Source: Candidatus Blautia stercorigallinarum (GTDB lineage Bacteria; Bacillota; Clostridia; Lachnospirales; Lachnospiraceae). Taken from it: DNA of 40,515 nt. This document shows, one piece after another, positions 32,537 through 40,515 of this stretch. How positions within the stretch are numbered: the stretch's first letter is position 1; each line of letters opens with the position of its first letter. The stretch is from positions 1 through 40,515 of the forward strand of contig DXIQ01000107.1 in assembly GCA_019112785.1 (NCBI GenBank). Reading direction: 5' to 3'. Position numbers and translations under genes: made by a program. The notes below the pieces were generated by a model that was given only the letters and a program-made list of their open reading frames with translations, made no database searches and was not told the origin of the DNA.

Positions 32537-33522
32537 TATCCGATCCTCCCTTCGTCCATGAATCTGGCGATTTCTTCTGCAAAATAGGTGAGATAAATAT
32601 CTGTTCCCGCACGGAAGGCGCTGACCGCCATCTCACAGATGATCCGGTCTTCCTCTATGTATCCCAGCTTCGCTCCGGCTTTTACCATGGCATACTCTCC
32701 GCTGACAGAATAAGAGGCTACCGGAAGATGGATCTGATCCTTGACCTCCCGGATAATATCCAGATAACTCATAGCAGGCTTCACCATAATGATGTCCGCC
32801 CCTTCTTCCACATCCAGAAGAGCTTCTTTTATAGCCTCTCTCCGGTTATGGAAGTCCATCTGATAGCTTTTTCTATCGCCGAATGCCGGCGCAGAACCTG
32901 CGGCGTCACGGAAAGGACCGTAAAAAGCAGATGCATATTTTACTGCATAGGACATGATAGGGATATCCCTGTGGCCGTTCTCGTCCAGGATAGTCCGGAT
33001 AGCCCGTACCCTGCCGTCCATCATATCGGAAGGAGCTACCATATCTGCTCCTGCCTCCACATGGGACAGAGCCGTCTTTGCCAGATAATCCAGCGTTTTA
33101 TCATTATCCACATCATGACCCCGGAGGATCCCGCAGTGTCCATGGGAAGTATATTCACACATACACACATCGGTGATCAGATAAAGCTCCTCATTAAATT
33201 CTTCTCTCGCCTTTCTGAGGGCTTTCTGAACGATCCCATCCTCTGCATACGCCTGGCTTCCTACTTCATCCTTATGATCCGGGATACCGAAGAACATCAC
33301 CTTGTCTACTCCGGCCTTTTTTAACTCTTCCAGTTTTTCCGGCATACGGTCCAGACTGTAGCGGAACTGTCCCGGCATAGTAGGGATTTCTTCTTTCAGA
33401 TTTTCTCCTTCCATTACAAAAAGGGGATAGATAAGAGAACTTTTGTCCATTCTGGTCTCTCTTACCATTTTCCGGATGGTCTCTCCTCCTCTAAGTCTTC
33501 TGGGTCTGATGGTCATATCCAT
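32536..33522 (-). CDS. hemB: Porphobilinogen synthase (5-aminolevulinate dehydratase)
   Basis: A 328-residue enzyme condensing two 5-aminolevulinates to porphobilinogen. Zinc-type active site: DVCMCEYTSHGHCG holds three Cys. Schiff-base lysines are in MSYAVKYASAFYGPFRDA and ADIIMVKPAMSYLDI. ATG 33522 is chosen because AAAAGGAG precedes it and the family starts at MTIRPRRLR; the frame open to 33564 is not conserved-looking. Coupled to hemL downstream. Confidence 0.96.
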   Translation of the reverse strand: MDMTIRPRRLRGGETIRKMVRETRMDKSSLIYPLFVMEGENLKEEIPTMPGQFRYSLDRMPEKLEELKKAGVDKVMFFGIPDHKDEVGSQAYAEDGIVQKALRKAREEFNEELYLITDVCMCEYTSHGHCGILRGHDVDNDKTLDYLAKTALSHVEAGADMVAPSDMMDGRVRAIRTILDENGHRDIPIMSYAVKYASAFYGPFRDAAGSAPAFGDRKSYQMDFHNRREAIKEALLDVEEGADIIMVKPAMSYLDIIREVKDQIHLPVASYSVSGEYAMVKAGAKLGYIEEDRIICEMAVSAFRAGTDIYLTYFAEEIARFMDEGRIG

Positions 33523-33572
33523 TTTGTCAACACTCCTTTTCTTTCCCCTGAAGGGTTCATACATAATTGCTT

Positions 33573-33606
33573 ATTTATGTTCCAGCGGGTTCCAAAACCC
33601 TGCTGG
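33573..33606 (-). other. Hairpin between cobA/hemD and hemB
   Basis: In the minus-strand mRNA CCAGC-A-GGGTT pairs with AACCCGCTGG around TTGG, with one bulged A. No T-run follows. It starts 2 nt after the cobA/hemD stop and may adjust expression or mRNA stability of the distal genes. Confidence 0.45.
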
Positions 33607-33608
33607 TA

Positions 33609-35108
33609 TCAAAGTATTTTCTGTACCAGTTCCAGTACACTGTCTATAGTAGCCTTTTCGGCCATATAGGTCTTCATTCCCCAGGCGTCAGCCGCGGCTT
33701 TCGTCTGTTTTCCGATACAGGCGGCAGTCACCTTGGTATAGTCCAGATCCGGGCAGGCTTTTACAAAGCCTTTTACCGTAGAAGCGCTGGTAAATACCGC
33801 GCAGTGGATCTTTCCCTGTTCAAATTCTTTTTTCTCATCAATGATCCCCTGATTTTCATAAAGAGTATCATAAGTGGCAATATCAGAGATCCGAAGATCC
33901 GGTTTCTTTTCCAGTTCCTCCAGGATCTGGTGATTTCCTATCTTCGCCCGGGGGATCAGGATCCGCTCTCCGCCCTCACAGGCTTCTCTCAGGGCTTTGC
34001 CCAAGGACGCCCCGTCATAGACCTCCGGCACCAGATCCGGGATCAATCCTCTTTCTTTCAGCGCTTTCTGGGTTCCTTTCCCGATAGCTGCGATCTTAAG
34101 TCCGGCCAGCTTCCGGATATCAGTTCCGGTCTTCATCATCTCATCGAAAAAGACTTTAACTCCTGTAGGGCTGGTAAATGCAGCCCAGTCATAAGTATCC
34201 AGTTCTTTAAAAGCCTGATACAGATCCGTCTGATCTTCTAGGGGTTCCGTCCGTATAGCCGGCAGTTCCAGGACTTCTGCTCCCAGGGTTCTCAGTTTTG
34301 CGGACATTGTGGAAACCAGATCTTTTGGCCTGGTCACCAGGATCTTACGGCCTGCCAGAGGAAGCTTTTCATACCAGGCAAACTCATCAGCCAGAGCGCA
34401 TACCCGGCCTACAACAATAATAGCCGGAGTTTCCACTCCCTGACGTTTTACTTCCTCAGGAAGCTTTTCTACTGTGGAAACGATCCTTTTTTGTCCTGCG
34501 GTGGTTCCCTGCTGGAGCACCGCGGCAGGCATATTCGGATCCATTCCCGCCGCCAGAAGGGACGCACAGATATCCGGAAGGGCCGTGACACCCATAAGGA
34601 ATACCAGCGTTCCCTTGGTATCTACCAGGGCTTTAAAATCAATATCATAAGCCTCTCCCTGCCGTTTATGACCGGTGATGATATGCAGGGAAGAGGTATA
34701 GTCCCGATGGGTCACCGGGATCCCGTTATAGGCAGGCACTGCGATAGGAGAAGTCACTCCCGGCACTACCTCATAGGGGATACCTTCTTTTGTCAAAAGC
34801 TCCAGTTCCTCGCCGCCTCTTCCGAAAAGAAACGGATCTCCTCCCTTCAGGCGGACTACCCGATAGCCTTTCTTAGCTTCCTCCACCAGGACCTGATTGA
34901 TCTTTTCCTGGGGCATTGTATGATGGGAAGCCCGTTTTCCCACGTTAATAGCCTTTGCTTCTTTTGGGATCTGGGACAGTACTCCCTGGCCCACCAGGCT
35001 GTCATAGACCACAACTTCTGCGCTGCTCAGGATTTCCTTTCCTTTTACTGTAAAAAGTCCCGGATCCCCCGGGCCGGCTCCTACCAGCCAGACCTTGCCT
35101 TTACTCAT
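33609..35108 (-). CDS. cobA/hemD: Uroporphyrinogen-III C-methyltransferase / uroporphyrinogen-III synthase fusion
   Basis: A 499-residue two-domain enzyme. Residues 1-245 are the SAM-dependent SUMT: VWLVGAGPGDPGLFTVKG, VVRLKGGDPFLFGRGGEE, and VPGVTSPIAVPAYNGIPVTHR. Residues about 250-499 are uroporphyrinogen-III synthase: KILVTRPKDLVSTMSAKL, YDWAAFTSPTGVKVFF, KIAAIGKGTQKAL and CAVFTSASTVKGFV. The fusion closes hydroxymethylbilane to uroporphyrinogen III and methylates it to precorrin-2. The fusion is common in clostridia. It follows hemC by 14 nt. Confidence 0.95.
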   Translation of the reverse strand: MSKGKVWLVGAGPGDPGLFTVKGKEILSSAEVVVYDSLVGQGVLSQIPKEAKAINVGKRASHHTMPQEKINQVLVEEAKKGYRVVRLKGGDPFLFGRGGEELELLTKEGIPYEVVPGVTSPIAVPAYNGIPVTHRDYTSSLHIITGHKRQGEAYDIDFKALVDTKGTLVFLMGVTALPDICASLLAAGMDPNMPAAVLQQGTTAGQKRIVSTVEKLPEEVKRQGVETPAIIVVGRVCALADEFAWYEKLPLAGRKILVTRPKDLVSTMSAKLRTLGAEVLELPAIRTEPLEDQTDLYQAFKELDTYDWAAFTSPTGVKVFFDEMMKTGTDIRKLAGLKIAAIGKGTQKALKERGLIPDLVPEVYDGASLGKALREACEGGERILIPRAKIGNHQILEELEKKPDLRISDIATYDTLYENQGIIDEKKEFEQGKIHCAVFTSASTVKGFVKACPDLDYTKVTAACIGKQTKAAADAWGMKTYMAEKATIDSVLELVQKIL

Positions 35109-35122
35109 ATCTATCTGCTCCT

Positions 35123-36019
35123 TTACTGCTGATTTTCTTTCTGGCAGGCTTCCCGCAGTTCCCGGGCCAGGGAGATCCCCAGCTCTTCCGCCATAGAAAC
35201 ACTGCCCTTTTTACTGCCTCTTTTGTATTTTCCTGTCTCTTCATCATAGTATAAGCCCAGGAGATACAGTTCGTCTCCCTGTACCTGTCCGTGAGCGGCT
35301 ACCGGTGAAGAACAGCCTCCATCCAGATACCGGACAAAGGCCCTCTCTGCTGTGGCTGCCCAGGCAGCTTCCGGATCCTGAAAACCGGCCAGATAAGAAA
35401 AATCCTCACCGGCTCTTCCCTGGACTGCCAGGATCCCCTGGCCGGCTGCCGGGATGATCTCCGAAACAGTAAAATAACGGCTGATCCGATCCTCCAGTCC
35501 CAGTCTCTTAAGACCTGCCGCCGCCAGGACCAGGGCGCCGTACTCGCCCTCATCCAGCTTTTTCAGCCTGGTCAGCACATTTCCCCGGACGCTTTTAAAT
35601 TCCATATCCGGAAAGATCTCCTTTAACTGAAGGATTCTTCGGAGACTGGAACAGCCGATAGGCTTTGTTTTATCCATAGTTTCCCGGCCTTTGGGAAGTA
35701 CCAGCGCATCTCTGGGATCTTCTCTTCTGGAGTAAGCTGCCAGAGGGAGTTTGGCCGGCACTTCCATAGGCATATCCTTCAGACTGTGTACGGAAATATC
35801 GCTTCGCTTATCCAGCAGAGCCTTATCCAGCTCTTTTACGAAAAGACCTTTTCCTCCCACTTTATCCAAAGTTCTGTCCAGGATAATATCTCCCGTGGTT
35901 TTCATAGTAAGGATCTCCACCTGGATATCCGGATTCTGTTCTTCTATATGTTTTTTTACGATCTCACTCTGGATCACTGCCAGTCGGCTTTCACGGCTGC
36001 CGATCACAACTTTTCTCAT
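35123..36019 (-). CDS. hemC: Hydroxymethylbilane synthase
   Basis: A 298-residue porphobilinogen deaminase building hydroxymethylbilane from four porphobilinogens. Family start MRKVVIGSRESRLAVIQSE, then KVGGKGLFVKELDKALLD, DISVHSLKDMP with the catalytic Asp region, and the cofactor-bearing Cys in YLDGGCSSPVAAHG near residue 240. The ATG at 36019 is behind GGGGAGG and 1 nt after the sirC stop; the longer frame to 36175 overlaps sirC and is rejected. Confidence 0.95.
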   Translation of the reverse strand: MRKVVIGSRESRLAVIQSEIVKKHIEEQNPDIQVEILTMKTTGDIILDRTLDKVGGKGLFVKELDKALLDKRSDISVHSLKDMPMEVPAKLPLAAYSRREDPRDALVLPKGRETMDKTKPIGCSSLRRILQLKEIFPDMEFKSVRGNVLTRLKKLDEGEYGALVLAAAGLKRLGLEDRISRYFTVSEIIPAAGQGILAVQGRAGEDFSYLAGFQDPEAAWAATAERAFVRYLDGGCSSPVAAHGQVQGDELYLLGLYYDEETGKYKRGSKKGSVSMAEELGISLARELREACQKENQQ

Positions 36020-36020
36020 C

Positions 36021-36500
36021 TTATACCTCCCCATTATCTCCCAGCAGGGCTTCCTGGACCTTTTCCCGGACCTGCCGTACTTTTCTGTGGTCTCTGCCGC
36101 TTCCGTTAAATCCCATGACCACTCCATCATATTCCAGGATCCCGGGAAAATGGAAATCACATTTATTCTGATCACTGGCTACATTTACCTGGATGCCCAG
36201 ACATTTACAGGCACTGTAGATATCTTCGTTTACCTCCCGGCTGTCTGTTGCGGCAATGACCATATCCGCGTCATAAAGATCCTCCCTGGCATAGGCTTTC
36301 TTCCGGTAAAGGATCTCTCCTTTCTCCGCCAGATCCAGGAGCTCTTCTGCGGCTTCGGGAGCCTCCACTGTTATCTCTCCCGCAAAGGGAAGAAGGGTCT
36401 TCACTCTTCTGGAAGCGATCTTTCCGGCGCCCACCACCAGGATCTTCTTTTCTGTCAGATCTACAAAAAGGGGAAACATTTTCTTCTCTTTACTCTTCAT
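36021..36500 (-). CDS. sirC: Precorrin-2 dehydrogenase / sirohydrochlorin ferrochelatase-type
   Basis: A 159-residue Met8/CysG N-terminal-type protein. The NAD-binding motif KILVVGAGKIASRRVKTLL is at about 19-37, DMVIAATDSREVNEDIYSAC near 80-98, and NVASDQNKCDFHFPGIL near 105-121. The length is like Bacillus YlnF, shorter than the full Met8. It oxidises precorrin-2 to sirohydrochlorin, towards sirohaem or B12; whether it also inserts iron cannot be told. It overlaps hemA by 11 nt; ATG 36479 is an alternative start. Confidence 0.9.
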   Translation of the reverse strand: MKSKEKKMFPLFVDLTEKKILVVGAGKIASRRVKTLLPFAGEITVEAPEAAEELLDLAEKGEILYRKKAYAREDLYDADMVIAATDSREVNEDIYSACKCLGIQVNVASDQNKCDFHFPGILEYDGVVMGFNGSGRDHRKVRQVREKVQEALLGDNGEV

Positions 36501-37719
36501 AAAGTTTTTCCAGCCCTTCCACGCAGTTGATAAATTCTTCTTCTTTCATAAAGTCCTTCAGACCGAACATCATTTTATTGACTACTTTTCCCGCGGCTGT
36601 ATCAATAGCCTTTAACAGATTCTCCCGGTCACTGTCTTCCATAGGGGTTTTCCGCAGGATCTTCATGATCCGCAGGTTCAGGTCCTCTACAGCGTCCGCC
36701 TTGATCTCCTGGATCCTGGGGATCAGGTCTCTGCCGTTATACCAGTTATAAAACTCCTCCTGCTGTTCCCGCAGGATTTCTCCTGCCTGATCAAGACTTG
36801 CCTGAAGTTTCGGGGATACAGCGTCAATCTTAAAGCTGTCGATGTCGTATAAAGTAACGTTATTTAAAGTTCCTGCAGAGGGCTCAATGTCCCTGGGCAC
36901 TGCCAGGTCGATCAGGACCACATGGCCGGGGATCTTGGCATTTTCGATCTGCTCCATAGTCAGCGTATAATTGGGACTTGCCGTGGCGCTGACCACCAGA
37001 TCGCACTTTGGCAAAAACTCCAGTCTCTCTCCATAATTGATCCTGTCGCAGCCCTGAGGTATGGTAACGATCCCGCTTCTGTACTGACGCACAGTAACCG
37101 TTACATCTGCTCCTGCCTCTTTCAGGGCCAGAGCCGTAACCTTTCCCATTTCTCCGTTCCCGATGACCATACAGGTTTTTCCCTGAAGAGAAAATCCCTG
37201 ATCTTCCAGCCGTTCTATGGCCTGGTGGATCACAGAACTGTTGGCTCTGGAAAAGCTTACCTGGGTCTTTACTTTTTTTGCTGCGGTGACAGCCATGCGG
37301 AACAGCACTTCCAGTACGTTGTCCGTACAGTAAGCCTCTCTGGAAAGGGCCAGGGCGTCCTTTACCTGGGTAATGATCTGGTCCTCCGCAAGGATCTGGG
37401 ATTTCAGGCCGCTGGTGAGATAAAATAAATGTTCCACAGCCTCCTCTTCTTCCCTTTTCACAAAATATTTTTCAAATTCCCGGGGATCTTTCTCCTTCTC
37501 TCTGCATAAAAATTCATAGAGAGAACCCTTCCAGTCCTCCCCTGTACTGGCCCAGATCTCCATACGGTTACAGGTAGACAGAATAATACAGCCCAGGATT
37601 CCCGGTTCCTTTTTCAGATTTTCCAGGGCTGCAGCTGCATTCTTCTTTGTAAATGAAAACTGGGCACGGACATCTACCGATGCTTTTTTGTAGTCGATTC
37701 CGATCATGGAAATACTCAT
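36490..37719 (-). CDS. hemA: Glutamyl-tRNA reductase
   Basis: A 409-residue NADPH enzyme reducing glutamyl-tRNA to glutamate-1-semialdehyde, the first step of tetrapyrrole synthesis. The catalytic Cys50 is in LSTCNRMEIW. LTSGLKSQILAEDQIITQVKDA is at about 100-121, the NADPH fold MVIGNGEMGKVTALALKEAGA near 184, and the C-terminal dimerisation helices from about 300. It heads the hem operon. A promoter is seen at 37789-37817. Confidence 0.95.
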   Translation of the reverse strand: MSISMIGIDYKKASVDVRAQFSFTKKNAAAALENLKKEPGILGCIILSTCNRMEIWASTGEDWKGSLYEFLCREKEKDPREFEKYFVKREEEEAVEHLFYLTSGLKSQILAEDQIITQVKDALALSREAYCTDNVLEVLFRMAVTAAKKVKTQVSFSRANSSVIHQAIERLEDQGFSLQGKTCMVIGNGEMGKVTALALKEAGADVTVTVRQYRSGIVTIPQGCDRINYGERLEFLPKCDLVVSATASPNYTLTMEQIENAKIPGHVVLIDLAVPRDIEPSAGTLNNVTLYDIDSFKIDAVSPKLQASLDQAGEILREQQEEFYNWYNGRDLIPRIQEIKADAVEDLNLRIMKILRKTPMEDSDRENLLKAIDTAAGKVVNKMMFGLKDFMKEEEFINCVEGLEKLYEE

Positions 37720-37788
37720 GTTGTTTGCTCTCCCCTATTCTCTTTCTCTTCTGAATATGAATGGACTTTCTCCACTCAATCTTTTCTC

Positions 37789-37817
37789 ATCTTAGCATAG
37801 AATTTCCCAAGGTGCAA
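37789..37817 (-). promoter_or_regulatory. hem operon promoter
   Basis: TTGCAC (37817-37812), 17 bp, TAAGAT (37794-37789) on the minus strand, 69 nt before the hemA ATG. It is divergent from the cbi promoter, whose -35 box begins 13 bp to the right. Confidence 0.5.
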
Positions 37818-37830
37818 TCATTGATTCCTA

Positions 37831-37858
37831 TTGACAAAATTCCGGGATATGCTACAAT
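37831..37858 (+). promoter_or_regulatory. cbiMNQO promoter
   Basis: TTGACA (37831-37836), 16 bp, TACAAT (37853-37858), just before the riboswitch. Confidence 0.75.
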
Positions 37859-37873
37859 AAATCCAGAATTGAA

Positions 37874-38060
37874 TGCACAAAGGTGCCTGCAGTCTCTGCG
37901 GGAGAATAGGAAAGCTGAGTGAAAAGCTCACACGGTCACGCCGCTGTAAAGGAGGAGCCGTATTTCTTGTAAGGTTTTTGTAAGACCTGCGTCACTGGGA
38001 ATTACCTGGGAAGGCTGAAATACGGTGAGGATGCCTAAGTCAGAAGACCTGCCTTGTGCA
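37874..38060 (+). ncRNA. Cobalamin riboswitch
   Basis: An adenosylcobalamin-type aptamer closed by TGCACAA (37874-37880) and TTGTGCA (38054-38060). The hallmark blocks occur in order: AGGTGCC, GGGAGAATAGGAAAGC, the B12-box region GCCGCTGTAAAGGAGGAGCC, TCACTGGG, CTGGGAAGGC and GGATGCCTAAGTCAGAAGACC. It controls the cobalt transporter genes by the terminator at 38158-38186. Confidence 0.95.
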
Positions 38061-38157
38061 CGAAATTTACACAGGTTACGAACGATGGCCTCGTGTAAGA
38101 ACAGGTTGGCTCATAGCAGTTCAATTCTATTTGCTATACCTCTTGTTCTTCTGGTAG
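38061..38157 (+). promoter_or_regulatory. Expression platform of the B12 riboswitch
   Basis: CACAGG (38070-38075) and ACAGG (38102-38106 region) can each pair with the 5' arm CCTGTG of the terminator, giving antiterminator candidates. A further stem, AAGAACA (38097-38103) with TGTTCTT (38144-38150), encloses an inner ATAGCA/TGCTAT stem. Confidence 0.5.
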
Positions 38158-38186
38158 CCTGTGGGAATCATCCCTCAGGTTTTTTT
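38158..38186 (+). terminator. Riboswitch-controlled terminator
   Basis: CCTGTGGGA (38158-38166) and TCCCTCAGG (38171-38179) with one mismatch, followed by seven T. It lies between the aptamer and cbiM. Confidence 0.85.
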
Positions 38187-38279
38187 ATTGTACAGGGAGC
38201 TTTGTTCCCAATAAAAAGGTTCCGCAAAAATTATACTACAGCGGAAAAATCACATTTTACTATCAGAAAGGAGAAGAAA

Positions 38280-39026
38280 ATGAGTAAACAGGAAAAACGT
38301 ATTCTGGCTCTGGCAGGAGCTTTTGCCCTTACTTTCGGTATTGTCCCCAATGTCAGCGCTATGCACATTATGGAGGGATATCTGCCCGGAGGTTTTTGCA
38401 TTGCCTGGGGTGTTCTGTGCCTGCCATTTTTGATCGCAGGTTTCATGTCCATAAAGAAAACTTTAAATGACCACCGAAATCTGATCACACTGCTGGCCAT
38501 GTCCGGCGCCTTTATCTTTGTGATCTCATCACTGAAGATCCCTTCCGTAACAGGAAGCTGTTCTCATATGACAGGAACTGGACTGGGTGCCATTTTGTTC
38601 GGTCCCTCTGCTGTTTCTGTGCTGGGACTGATCGTTCTTTTGTTCCAGGCCATTCTGCTGGCTCACGGCGGCCTTACCACTATTGGGGCCAATACCTTTT
38701 CCATGGCCATAGCAGGACCTTTCCTTTCCTATGGGATATATAAACTTTGTAACAAAAGTGGGATGAACAAGCGGGCCAGTGTTTTTCTGGCCGCCGCTTT
38801 AGGCGACTTATTCACATACTGCATCACCGCTTTGCAGATGGCTCTTGCTCACCATGCAGATACTAGCATAGGCGGCGCTTTGGTGAAATTTCTTGTGGTT
38901 TTTGCTCCTACCCAGGTGCCTCTGGCCATCATTGAAGGAATCATCACAGTCCTCATCGTCATGGGACTGGAAACCTATGCAAAGCCAGAGCTTCGTACTA
39001 TCGGATTTATAAAGGAGGGAAAATAA
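38280..39026 (+). CDS. cbiM: Cobalt ECF transporter S component CbiM
   Basis: A 248-residue substrate-binding membrane subunit of the cobalt energy-coupling-factor transporter. A signal-like N-terminus (ILALAGAFALTFGIVPNVSA) precedes MHIMEGYLP, whose Met-His at the mature N-terminus binds the metal. Further motifs are SSLKIPSVTGSCSHMTGTGLGAILFGP and FQAILLAHGGLTTIGANTFSMAIAGP. ATG 38280 behind AGGAG is used; the frame open from 38025 runs through the riboswitch. Confidence 0.95.
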   Translation: MSKQEKRILALAGAFALTFGIVPNVSAMHIMEGYLPGGFCIAWGVLCLPFLIAGFMSIKKTLNDHRNLITLLAMSGAFIFVISSLKIPSVTGSCSHMTGTGLGAILFGPSAVSVLGLIVLLFQAILLAHGGLTTIGANTFSMAIAGPFLSYGIYKLCNKSGMNKRASVFLAAALGDLFTYCITALQMALAHHADTSIGGALVKFLVVFAPTQVPLAIIEGIITVLIVMGLETYAKPELRTIGFIKEGK

Positions 39027-39029
39027 GCC

Positions 39030-39335
39030 ATGAAAAAGAAAGTGTTTCTGGGAATCCTCTTAATTTTTTTAATCGCTCTGGTTCCTCTCTTCGCTTTAAA
39101 AGATGCTGAATTCGGAGGCTCCGATGATGCAGGCAGCCAGGTAGTAGAAGAGGTGGATTCTTCCTATGAGCCCTGGGCCACTCCTATTCTGGAAAGGCTC
39201 ATTGGCGGAGAACTGCCAGGGGAGGTTGAAAGCCTTTTCTTTTGTATCCAGACCGGTATCGGCGTGGGAATCATTGCCTTTATCATGGGCAGGTTCGTGG
39301 AACGAAGAAAATGGATGAAACATGAAGAACAATAA
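39030..39335 (+). CDS. cbiN: Cobalt ECF transporter subunit CbiN
   Basis: A 101-residue protein with two membrane segments: one at about 5-22 and one at about 71-89 (IQTGIGVGIIAFIMGRFVE). The extracellular loop has FGGSDDAGSQVVEEV and YEPWATPI, typical of CbiN, which helps load cobalt on CbiM. It begins 3 nt after cbiM. Confidence 0.92.
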   Translation: MKKKVFLGILLIFLIALVPLFALKDAEFGGSDDAGSQVVEEVDSSYEPWATPILERLIGGELPGEVESLFFCIQTGIGVGIIAFIMGRFVERRKWMKHEEQ

Positions 39336-39350
39336 AGGAAGGAGTTTCCC

Positions 39351-40127
39351 GTGATTACCATAGACAAGCTCTGTTATAATTCAAAGCTTCGCTATGAAAA
39401 TGCCGGTGAAAAATTTGCCTTTGCAGTGATTACACTTTGCATTTGTGTAATGAGTCGTTCCATTGCAGTGGCATGTATTGTTTTAGCTGTGACAGGGATT
39501 CTTGCCGTATGGAAAGGCGGAGTCCCTGTTTCCCGTTATCTGGGTTTTCTCACTGTACCACTGGCTTTTTTATTCCTGAGCACAATAGCAATTATGTTTA
39601 ACATTAGAAAAGCCCCTTTGGACCTTTTTGCGATTTCAATCGGCAGTTGGTATGTGACGGCAAGTACCGATTCTTTTTTCTACGCAGTACAGTTGATCCT
39701 GACGGCCTTGGGAGCCGTATCCTGCTTGTATTTTCTATCCTTTACCACACCTATGCCGGATATCCTGGAAGTACTGGGAAAACTCCACTGCCCTGGTCTT
39801 CTTATTGAGCTGATGCTGCTGATCTATCGTTTTATTTTTATTCTCCTGAACACAGCTTCTGCTATTACCACATCCCAGAACTGCCGTCTTGGAAATAAAG
39901 ATTACAGGACTTCTTTAAAGTCTTTTGGGCTGCTGGGCTCTGTACTTATGATGCGGGCTATCTCCCGCTCCAATAAACTTTATGACGCTATGGAAGCCCG
40001 GTGTTACGATGGCAGAATTCAGGTGCTGTCAGAGAATCAGCCTCCCAGAAAAAAAATCATTGCCGCTATCGCAGTCTTTGATACTGCACTTTTCATTTTT
40101 GCCTTATGGAGGAGATTTTTCTCATGA
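39351..40127 (+). CDS. cbiQ: Cobalt ECF transporter T component CbiQ
   Basis: A 258-residue membrane subunit linking CbiM to the ATPase. Several hydrophobic segments and the coupling motifs AISRSNKLYDAMEARCYDG near residue 203 are visible; the family motif A-R-G appears as EARCYDG. It uses a GTG start at 39351 behind AAGGAAGGAG. The stop overlaps the cbiO start by 4 nt (ATGA). Confidence 0.93.
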   Translation: MITIDKLCYNSKLRYENAGEKFAFAVITLCICVMSRSIAVACIVLAVTGILAVWKGGVPVSRYLGFLTVPLAFLFLSTIAIMFNIRKAPLDLFAISIGSWYVTASTDSFFYAVQLILTALGAVSCLYFLSFTTPMPDILEVLGKLHCPGLLIELMLLIYRFIFILLNTASAITTSQNCRLGNKDYRTSLKSFGLLGSVLMMRAISRSNKLYDAMEARCYDGRIQVLSENQPPRKKIIAAIAVFDTALFIFALWRRFFS

Positions 40128-40515
40128 ATCAAGATATTATCTTAAAAGCCGAGAACCTTTATTATTCTTATGATGACGACAACAGCCATTCTCTCAATGG
40201 ACTGTCTCTGGAAATAAAAAAGGGGCAAAAGATAGCCGTTATGGGAGCCAACGGCAGCGGAAAATCCACTTTTTTCCTCTGCTGTACAGGAATTCTAAAG
40301 CCTCAGAAAGGACATCTGTTTTTTAAAGGAAAGAAATACGCCTATGACAAAAAAAGTCTTCTGGAGCTCAGGAGCAAAGTGGGTATCGTCTTTCAGGACC
40401 CGGATAACCAGCTTTTCTCTGCCAGTGTTTACCAGGAAATCTCCTTCGGCATCCTGAATCTGGGGGTTGCCCCGGAAGAGGCCAAAAAAGAGGTGGAGAA
40501 AGTCATTGATTATCT
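40124..40515 (+). CDS. cbiO: Cobalt ECF transporter ATPase CbiO (cut by the window end)
   Basis: The first 130 residues of the ABC ATPase energising cobalt uptake. Walker A is MGANGSGKSTFFLC near residue 41; the Q-loop is VGIVFQDPDNQLFSASVYQE. The rest, with the signature and Walker B, lies beyond position 40515. It overlaps cbiQ by 4 nt, so translation is coupled. Confidence 0.93.
   Translation, partial: MNQDIILKAENLYYSYDDDNSHSLNGLSLEIKKGQKIAVMGANGSGKSTFFLCCTGILKPQKGHLFFKGKKYAYDKKSLLELRSKVGIVFQDPDNQLFSASVYQEISFGILNLGVAPEEAKKEVEKVIDY

Noticed and set aside
38025..38279. Upstream extension of cbiM (333-codon frame)
   Set aside because: It reads through the riboswitch and its terminator; the true start has AGGAG and a signal peptide at 38280.

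Overview
The window looks like a chromosomal segment of a low-to-mid GC, spore-forming anaerobe of the Clostridia, most probably a Lachnospiraceae member. This rests on the gene set: an NfnAB-type flavoprotein pair, a Re-citrate synthase-like enzyme with a GntR regulator and a eukaryote-like isocitrate dehydrogenase, Rex, CspB/C-like subtilases, a very Cys-rich protein of the 'chorion class high-cysteine' type, and a hem/sirohaem operon beside a cobalamin-riboswitch cobalt transporter. The species cannot be named from the sequence.

Layout. (1) 1-4.6 kb is AT-rich, degraded accessory DNA. It holds a minus-strand run of roughly 100-residue proteins resembling immunity proteins of polymorphic toxin systems, a truncated methyltransferase chimera, a 5'-truncated rifampin ADP-ribosyltransferase (arr), an ACT-domain gene, a frameshifted gene and gene fragments. 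It begins directly downstream of the 3' end of rlmH. (2) 4.6-6.0 kb: rlmH and an AlkD-like repair protein. (3) 6.1-6.5 kb: a non-coding block of hairpins with two diverged copies of a roughly 100-nt unit. (4) 6.5-8.8 kb: nfnAB. (5) 9.0-20.6 kb: a long minus-strand core run: rex, nnr, alr, mazF without an antitoxin, CorC-like protein, yebC, tepA-like, uppP-like, ftsK/spoIIIE and a zinc-ribbon/TPR membrane protein. (6) 20.8-22.7 kb: the plus-strand ABC-F gene ydiF, divergent from rex. (7) 22.8-26.1 kb: the Re-citrate synthase-like/gntR/icd operon, whose promoter is overlapped by a perfect 28-bp palindrome. (8) 26.2-29.5 kb: two divergent S8 proteases and a 77-residue Cys-rich protein. (9) 29.6-37.7 kb: minus-strand hemA-sirC-hemC-cobA/hemD-hemB-hemL followed by a membrane-anchored MutS-like ATPase. 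(10) 37.8 kb to the end: a B12 riboswitch and cbiMNQO, with cbiO cut by the window edge.

How the parts fit. Regions 9 and 10 form a divergent tetrapyrrole/cobalt locus: the hem operon carries glutamyl-tRNA to uroporphyrinogen III and precorrin-2, and CbiMNQO brings in cobalt under B12 control. Region 7 makes 2-oxoglutarate through the oxidative branch of the TCA pathway, yielding NADPH. NfnAB and Rex connect NAD(P)H and ferredoxin balance. No tRNA, rRNA, CRISPR array, complete insertion sequence or prophage was recognised. The least explained items are the tandem structured element at 6.1-6.5 kb, the hairpin that is both a terminator candidate and covers the tepA ribosome binding site, the protease/Cys-rich protein cluster and the membrane MutS.
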